In this document: positions 57,402 through 64,000 of the stretch, piece by piece
Numbering within the stretch: position 1 is the first letter of the stretch
How the letters are laid out: every line of letters begins with the position of its first letter
Assembly (NCBI GenBank): GCA_025266875.1
Contig: JALLLT010000018.1
Location: 310,001 to 374,000, forward strand
Length of the DNA stretch: 64,000 nt
Reading direction: 5' to 3'
Origin: Fennellomyces sp. T-0311
Taxonomy: Eukaryota > Mucoromycota > Mucoromycetes > Mucorales > Lichtheimiaceae
The notes under the pieces: model-generated
Database searches by the model: none
Told to the model about the DNA's origin: nothing
Seen by the model: the letters and a program-made list of their open reading frames with translations, nothing else
Program-made: the position numbers and the translations under genes

Positions 57402-58764
57402 TCAATCATCCGTTCGCGGGCGCTTGGGCCGGGCCAATAACGTGTTCACACTTTCCGGTCGTCGTCGAATGGCTGATGCGGATAGTGTGTTCACTTCCGG
57501 CTTTCGCTTGGCGGTGGATAATACGTTGACTCGATTGGGAGGTTGCGCAGTGGGTGAATAAGCCGGGCCTCGCGTGACGAATCGTGCAGGATCACCAAAG
57601 CCCAGCTGCGTCCACTTGGAAACAAGCTTCCATGTAGACTCTGTCACACTATCGGAATCCTCGAAACTGAGATCCATAAAGTAATTCCAGAACAAGGTGT
57701 ACTCCTCACCATCAATCCCCCTTTTCTCCCTTGGCCCACCCGATGGACCGTCCACATCCGCCACAAAGAATCCAGTGAGATGATGGCCGCATTCCTCCGT
57801 AATTCCCAGCATTGTCCAAAAGTCCTTGACCGACATATCTTCACCCTTGTTAAGCAAACGTGATTTGGCATCGTCATTGAACCGTGGAACCACTTGAGCA
57901 GCGCGAGCATCAGGATCGTACGGATACCCATACTTCCAGCCGCCTTGTTTGGGTCGGCCAAGCTCATGTCGCGCCGATGCCTCGTCATCGATGCCGGGGA
58001 TACTCCACCAACCTTGACCAAAAGATAACACCTTATACCACCAACGAATCAGGTCCCGGTCCGAAAGAACGGGTTTATCCTTGTTCATGGCCGATCGGTG
58101 AAACAAATACTGCGGTTGCGATCGAGCAAACACATGCACCCGACACGGCGTTTCACTTTTCACGTACGCTTGGATTACTTTGCTGATCACTCCTCGATGT
58201 GTACCTGTACTATCCACTTTGCCGATATAAAGCGTTTTTTCTCCATCAGTTTCGAATTCGTCCGACTCGATACCGCATACAAGCTGCTCGGCGTCTTGTG
58301 TTTGTCCCGTCACTAGAATCAAGTGATGTTGTACAGTCGTTTGCTTTTGGGGATAAAGTTGGAATGCTGTAGGTTGCGTTCGTACGTTGTACACTTTGAG
58401 CTGTAACCCGCTTGGAAGCGTAACTAAGTGATCTTCCAGTTGTTGCTTCAGTTTGTCGTTGCCCAGGTGAGTTTGTTGATTCGCCGTTCCTGTTTTTGCT
58501 TGGTGTTCGTTGCTACGCGACTCGGCTGATGGTGTCACCGGTTTCTCGACTACAGTTGCGGTGGAGGTGGTTTGAGCATTCGCGTCGATCGACCCGTCAT
58601 CCGTGATGGGTGGCTGTCGAACGTCCACTGTCAAGTTAGATGTTTGAATCCGCGTAATTCATTATTCTTTTTTTGGTCGCGAGATCACTCACAGTAGGCG
58701 TCGATCGAGCATTACCGTTGACGTGGGATTCTTTGATTTCATCAAGTTGACGTGTCTCACTCAT
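57402..58764 (-). CDS. RTT109: Rtt109-type histone H3 acetyltransferase
   Basis: Exons 58764-58716 and 58627-57402 encode 424 residues. The first junction fits with donor GTAATG; an alternative GTGATC donor further in adds a few residues. After a low-complexity leader the KAT11 fold is clear: 'LPSGLQLKVYNVRTQP', 'LILVTGQT', 'YVKSETPCRVHVFARSQPQYLF', 'LIRWWYKVL', 'VPRFNDDAKSRLL' and 'TMLGITEECGHHLTGFFVAD'. Rtt109 acetylates H3 K56/K9 on new histones with Vps75 or Asf1, supporting genome stability. The C-terminal tail is basic (ARPKRPRTDD), probably a nuclear localisation signal. The family length is normal. Confidence 0.9.
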
Positions 58765-61481
58765 TGCTGGAGGATTAGATTCATAAATCGACTGCTGTTG
58801 AGTTAATCAAGGCCTGTATGATATATCTGGGCTTCAGTAAATTAATTCTTTTTGTATGACTGTGCATAACATACCTTGTTTCTACACATAAAGAAACTTG
58901 TGTGCATACTACGTCACATGTATTTAAGACATTTGTCGTACGGAGAGGGGGATGAGGCAGTGCTCTGAAGCAATCAATATACCCAGTTGATCGATTTGAA
59001 TATCGTGCTCTCCATGAAAATGAACAGCTTACTGTTTGTTCTCGCTCATTGCAACGGTTAATGAAGAAAAAAGGGAGCAAAGTCTTGGCATGCTGCGTTT
59101 ATTTTCCCACTGCCGCACTTTTTTGTTTCGCTTATGCAATATGTTATCCTTTCATCACTTCACTGGTATGAACATCCGACTGCCTCCATGCCCAGTTGAG
59201 CCATTGACATTAAAGTAGAGTGTGTTTGTGGCCGTGTATGCATAATGTATTGTGTACTTGGAAATTATTTATTATCCAAAGCGAAAAAAGATCACATTTC
59301 CAAAGCATAATGTACAGCGTGGATCATCCTATGTCGATAGCCAACGACCGTAGCGGATCATATCACCCTCCACGAAAAAGCTTTCACGGGATGATGCAAC
59401 AGAGCAGACCAAAGCAAACAAATAAAAGCAATGGCTACCGTCCATTTTATAAGGACTTAACGTCGCAGCGTCTGAAAGGATCGGGAGAACTGCCATCGAG
59501 TGAGCCTGAAGGGTTATATCCAACCTTGTGTTGATAACATGAGCGTAGCTGAACACTTCATAGGCTGTTTTAGCTAAGACATAATGAAGTATTGAGCGTA
59601 GCCCAACACGTTATAGGTTGCCTAGGTGAAACATGAAGATTAATCCAGTTGTTCATTCGCTTGCCTTCTTGCCCAGCTATTTCAGAGGCCTGTCTGGCAA
59701 AATCGATAACTTCTAAGGTCAAGATCGACCTGTTAAAAGTCCATTAATTGCGCAGTTTTTGGAGTTTGACACAACCCGTCAGTTTCACCGAGAGCCCGTT
59801 ACTGCAAGCGCTAAAATCATGCCGGGATTTTTCCGCTGTGCAAGGCCGAGCAGATGAAACTAGTACTTTATTTAACCATATTTTATAACCGGTATTTCAT
59901 GAGTCAAGTTTCATTTCTTCGGTCTCCGGTCATCTCTTGACATACCAAACTTTCGTTTATGATCTGATGATATTGTATGCATCACTATTAGTATATATAG
60001 CTGACCTGATAGTAATTAATTGGCTTTTTAATACAGTCTCTCGCTTTGTTAGTATCTACCAGCAGTAAACTCGCAAGATATTAGAGACACTAACGTGCCA
60101 GAACTGCACAGGAGAAGAGATTTTATGTCATGGACTGGCTACCAAGACAAAAAATATACTGGTTATAACTTTCACACCATTGGAGATGTCAGCACACTAT
60201 CGGATGTAAGTGTGCCGAAATCTTACCATAAGGCAGCGAACTCACTTGATGAAAAAGGCAGGCGGAGGAGAGAGGTAAGTGCTCTCACGGGGATACATCC
60301 ATCCCTCACGGATCCATGTTAAACCTGGTAGCGCTGCTTCTTCTTGCAATAGTACATCGTTTGTTGTGCGTCCCATACTCTTCTTGTTCCCGTTCGTCTT
60401 TGCCGCATTCCCTTTGTGATCATCAAGTAAACCACTGACTGTTGCGCCATGCTCACCTGGAATGGATGTAAGCTGGCATTGGCCGTACCAAGGATAACCC
60501 AACCCGCCCTTTCTATTGCACCTATCAAGTCATTGCGATTCGTTTCTGATGTGTAAATAACGTATTCAAGGTTGCTGCGTCGTTTCGCAAGCGATGCGTG
60601 GAAGGTGTTGAAGGGGTTCCTTTTCAGAATCTATGGCGAGCGCTGTAAGAGCATGTGGACCAAGGAACAGGGTACGATCATCCTTTGTAGGACGGATAAG
60701 AATAACATCCTTTTGATTGCGCGCAACAGTGAGCACTTTTGCCATGACAGGATCCACAAGCGGAGGCGTCTGATCCAACACACTATCCCATGTCAAGAAC
60801 CGATCTTTTCGTTGCTCAACACGTTTGAGTGATTTCTGCCAAGGCTTCTAGATCCAGCTTGTTCTTGTCGTACGTGAAGCATTCGTTGCCGCCAAGACCT
60901 TAAGCCGATCGTCGCAAGGTATAAGTTGCCGATAGGCGACTCACTTCAAGTTTGTCCAAGTATTCGTCAAGACAACGGCAACATATTAACAACCTCCTCT
61001 TTGTTAGATCTAGCGCCAGAATGCTAGAGGATGGTCTAATTACAAAGACTAATCACCCCATTACAAACCCATCCCTTTGTCTGCCCATGGAGTGTCAACA
61101 CCTCATCTGCTTCTGTTCGGTCCAAAAACCTCTCATTTTCTTTATTAAACTTAAAAAAATAGTGTCTCCTCTTAGTTCTCGAAACAGTTCGTTCGATTAA
61201 CAGGACCAACCACGGGAAGGTGGAAGACAACTGATCCCAAAAAGACATCCCGCAAAAAGCAGGTATAATGACCAAACTAGGCCAAAGGTGTTGCCCAACT
61301 TGACCCCGCCTAACGGGTACCAAGTCAAACTGCCCTTACGTCCCCAGAGAGTTATACTTGCAAAACATACAAGCGCACTATGTCCAGAGAAGAAGGACAA
61401 GGAGTGGCTATGGGAAATAATTTCCCTATTTATCCTAGGAGCAAATAGTCACAGAGTATTACTATTCGGGTTGTTATCACC
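58765..61481. other. Gene-poor region with scattered coding-like fragments
   Basis: Left part is the Rtt109 promoter. The minus strand at about 60240-60900 shows protein-like pieces in different frames ('EALAEITQTC', 'VDPVMAKVLTVARNQKDVIL', 'GLLDDHKGNAAKTNGNKKS') interrupted by stops; they suggest a decayed gene or transposon remnant but match no family I recognise. Plus-strand frames at 59220-59534 and 60095-60322 are short and unsupported. Confidence 0.4.
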
Positions 61482-63221
61482 ATGCCAGCAACCCTCACAT
61501 CGTTACCTGCAGAAATACTTGGCTACATTCTTTCTCTATTGGAATCTTGGGATGAAAAATATAATCTTGCAGTCGTCAATGTAGTCGTATGGAATGCCGC
61601 CTTGCGACTCCTTTGTCCAAAGGACCCTTATATTCTACCTGAAGACAAGAACGCGATCAATATTCTTAGAGTCTCAGTCTCTCGCTCCATCACTGTTCCA
61701 TCGCGTGTTGCAGTCCAGTATCATCTGATGGTGGGCATACTGAATACAGCATATGCTGCTGAGGCATTTACCTTTGTAACCAACCCTGAACAAGAGATGA
61801 GCGTTATTACTGCACGGCGACTGTTGTATTATGCCAGCAAACGGGCACGGGTGAGGTTCTTGATTGGCGATGCTGCCCGCAACGTCTGGACAAGGGCATA
61901 TCAGAATGCTGCGATCGAATTTGGTCAGGATCGACTGCCACAGCTCGGGTTTTTGGATGCTACCGGGAAGGAGATCAGCTACGAAGAGGATATTGACGGA
62001 TACGAAACGCCAGAAGATATTCAAGCCATTGCTGACGACGTAAAGGTTAGACTCAAGAGAGTAGCGGTCATGACAAGGCAGGCGCGACCTCGAGAGAATT
62101 CAGCCATCATAATGAAGGCTAGTTTACCGATTCTGGGGGCACTTTCATGGGAGCAACAGCGGGCGCTATGGATCGAACCATCGCTGTACGTCAAAGAGGA
62201 GACCACCTTTCAGGATGATGAACTGCCACTGCACATTCACAATGCCAAAAGTATCGATGCAGTGGTCCAACGAACTGCCAAGCACTATATTCAGAGCATT
62301 GTTATTTTTGATGAATTTTGGTTCTTCATCACTGCAGTCGATGCCTTCTCGTCGCGCACCTACGACGATTGTTCAAACAACAGCGACAAGCCTTTCCACG
62401 AAATGGCCACCGCCAGCATTTCAACTAAAAACTACCTAGGTGGTAAAAGTTTTTACGAGCTGTCCATTTTCGTTGGGCATATGGAGTTACTTGTTGTTGG
62501 AGGATTCTGGGGCCGATGTAGTGGTGCTAGCAGACGAGATATACATCCTTTTCTAGGATCGTCGATACCTTCGATTCCGAAAAATATGAAACAACAGAGA
62601 CGTACGACCGACATATATACGCTGGTACAGGCGCCCTGCACTAGCACAGGAACTAGGCTGCTTCGGCAGTACGCTAAGCTTCAATCCGGGAATATGTGGT
62701 CGTTCAGTAGCCTACGATTCGCTACGAAGGGATTTTATCCTGTTAATCCTTTATCCTATAAGTCACATACATCACAGGCTATTGCGATGGAAAAGCTCTG
62801 CATACACGATTTAGCTTCCTTGGCCTTGCGTGGTGTTGCACTTCCTACTTCATTCAGCGATAAAGACATTCAGCAAGCGATGCTCACAGCTCTGAAAATC
62901 AAGTCGATGGGCCATCATTTTAGTGACCAACAAGAGTCACCAACGTTTACAGGGCTATCTGTCAATGCTAAGCATGAGCTTACGATGAACAATAAGAAGC
63001 GTACCTACTGGCACGACGTCATTGATCTCCTCGCTATTTTGGAAAAGCTGGTGAACGGTATCAATGATAAAGTAGGCGGAATTTCGCTAACGGCAATTGT
63101 GAGCAAACATGATGTTATTCAACCTCTCGCTCTTGGCATCATGAATAACGGGCTTGCAGCAAAAGTCAAAGCTTGCAATAGTAAAGTCATTGAGAAGTTC
63201 AAGCAATCATACCTATGTTGA
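61482..63221 (+). CDS. Intronless F-box-like protein, 579 residues
   Basis: One continuous frame of 580 codons. The N terminus 'LTSLPAEILGYILSLLESWD' followed by a helical segment is F-box-like, as in many fungal SCF adaptor candidates. The rest has long hydrophobic and charged helices with no recognised repeats. An internal acidic stretch ('GYETPEDIQAIADDVKVRLK') and a Ser-rich region are visible. Most neighbouring genes are intron-rich, so the absence of introns is unusual and could mean a lineage-expanded or retro-derived gene. Function is unknown. Confidence 0.7.
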   Translation: MPATLTSLPAEILGYILSLLESWDEKYNLAVVNVVVWNAALRLLCPKDPYILPEDKNAINILRVSVSRSITVPSRVAVQYHLMVGILNTAYAAEAFTFVTNPEQEMSVITARRLLYYASKRARVRFLIGDAARNVWTRAYQNAAIEFGQDRLPQLGFLDATGKEISYEEDIDGYETPEDIQAIADDVKVRLKRVAVMTRQARPRENSAIIMKASLPILGALSWEQQRALWIEPSLYVKEETTFQDDELPLHIHNAKSIDAVVQRTAKHYIQSIVIFDEFWFFITAVDAFSSRTYDDCSNNSDKPFHEMATASISTKNYLGGKSFYELSIFVGHMELLVVGGFWGRCSGASRRDIHPFLGSSIPSIPKNMKQQRRTTDIYTLVQAPCTSTGTRLLRQYAKLQSGNMWSFSSLRFATKGFYPVNPLSYKSHTSQAIAMEKLCIHDLASLALRGVALPTSFSDKDIQQAMLTALKIKSMGHHFSDQQESPTFTGLSVNAKHELTMNNKKRTYWHDVIDLLAILEKLVNGINDKVGGISLTAIVSKHDVIQPLALGIMNNGLAAKVKACNSKVIEKFKQSYLC

Positions 63222-63472
63222 AACATCAGCTTTATTTGATTTCCCATTTGCATTACCTTTACACAATAAATACTTATTATTCAGCACGTTGTACGGACAG
63301 ACACGTATATGGTGCTACAATTCTGTCTATGTTGAACAATAAGAGGGCAACACGAGAAAGTTATGTGCACTTTAGCTAGAAACTAGCACAGCGAGAGCCA
63401 CACCATTGATCATAGCCAGTGCGCCGATAAAAGTCCAACAGAACAACCCAGTCAACATACGCCTTCTTAACT

Positions 63473-64000
63473 CTACGCTGTCCCGAGAATCTCGTTTGCT
63501 GTTGCTACAATGCCTCGTCCGCGTTCCTCCGAAGCGATGCCAAAGCATGCCATACCACCAATAGCTTCAGTGAAAAGCCGTTCATCCATCCATATCAAAT
63601 CACAGCGATCTTCATAGGTTACATGTGTTGTGTTGAGGATAAGGCTGCCCAGCCACTTGCCGTTTTCATTGCCTTGACGCGCGATCAGATAATCTTGAAA
63701 ATCACTCAACTACTCATGACGTTCTTATGTGCTGAGCCACTGAGGAAAGTAGTGCTGTTGGAATCCATAAAGCTCCAACAGCTGATTTGGCTTTATGCCG
63801 CTCAAACCAAATGTTCTCGCGCCGTGTCCGTTCCTTCACTGAAATCTCGCTTGCTTGCAAAGGCTGATCCAGATCAGAACTTAGATCCCAAACTTTGTGC
63901 GATAAAAGCTTCCATCCTCGCCGCTCAAAGAAGCCTTGGTTCTTTTCCCTTTCGCCAGGAAAAACAGGAAAGAAACGAAGGTATGTGGATCCAAGCATAA
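63473..64000 (-). pseudogene. GNAT-type N-acetyltransferase gene, damaged and cut by the window edge
   Basis: The minus strand enters at 64000 with 'LRFFPVFPGEREKNQGFFER' and 'GWKLLSHKVWDLSSDL'. It changes frame near 63810, where 'KPNQLLELYGFQQHYFPQWL' continues in another frame, and meets a TAA about 63725. It resumes as 'SDFQDYLIARQGNENGKWLG' and ends with 'GGMACFGIASEERGRGI' near 63500. The RGRGI block is the acetyl-CoA loop of GNAT enzymes. A frameshift plus a short stop-containing insertion look like decay, although unrecognised introns cannot be excluded. The 5' end (N terminus) lies outside the window. Confidence 0.5.

Noticed and set aside
60240..60900. A second Fanzor-like fragment near the right end of the window
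   Set aside because: The protein-like pieces share no motif with the Fanzor at 22848-27199; no GIDLG, zinc ribbon or NRD block.
63623..64000. Plus-strand open frame reaching the window edge
   Set aside because: It is antisense to recognisable GNAT sequence, which explains its openness.

Overview
The window is nuclear DNA of a filamentous fungus, most likely an early-diverging one (Mucoromycota, Mucorales-like). Nearly every recognisable gene is eukaryotic and split by short GT-AG introns (about 45-80 bp). Gene content is fungal housekeeping (Rab1/Ypt1, ERD2, CK2 beta, AMPK beta, Rtt109, PKA regulatory subunit, SURF1, UCHL5), and a STRA6/RBP-receptor-like protein fits this lineage better than Ascomycota. 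No CRISPR array, rRNA or convincing tRNA was seen. All exon boundaries were read by hand from splice signals and reading phase.

Layout. 0.4-8.5 kb: O-fucosyltransferase-like gene, AMPK beta, CK2 beta and a many-exon STRA6-like membrane protein. 9.0-9.3 kb: a 230-bp MITE-like element with 15-bp perfect terminal inverted repeats. 10.4-13.1 kb: a TPR protein with a His/Asp-rich insert, and an acetate-transporter (Ato/GPR1/FUN34) gene convergent with it. 13.1-18.2 kb: gene-poor. 18.2-27.6 kb: an interval bounded by two diverged, inverted copies of a roughly 370-400-bp repeat. It contains a type II membrane glycosyltransferase-like gene, a frameshifted small gene and a very long Fanzor (eukaryotic TnpB-like, RNA-guided nuclease) gene with one in-frame TAG. 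27.6-30.5 kb: gene-poor.

30.5-40.3 kb is dense: vezatin/myosin-binding protein, SURF1 and a NOP6-like RRM protein (divergent pair), a multipass membrane protein, a plasma-membrane syntaxin, an F-box protein and YPT1. 40.3-45.0 kb is gene-poor with a decayed coding relic. 45.0-48.2 kb: ERD2, a divergent PKA regulatory subunit and NSRP1. 48.2-51.1 kb is gene-poor. 51.1-58.8 kb: UCHL5, GH79 glycosidase, MFS transporter, a small putatively acylated protein and Rtt109. 58.8-64.0 kb: gene-poor DNA, an intronless F-box-like gene and a damaged GNAT acetyltransferase running off the right edge.

The genes are not an operon or biosynthetic cluster. A loose secretory and membrane-traffic theme (YPT1, syntaxin, ERD2, vezatin, glycosyltransferases) is probably coincidental. 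The most unusual parts are the giant Fanzor gene inside inverted repeats, the STRA6-like receptor, and the PKA regulatory subunit that has lost key cAMP-pocket residues.
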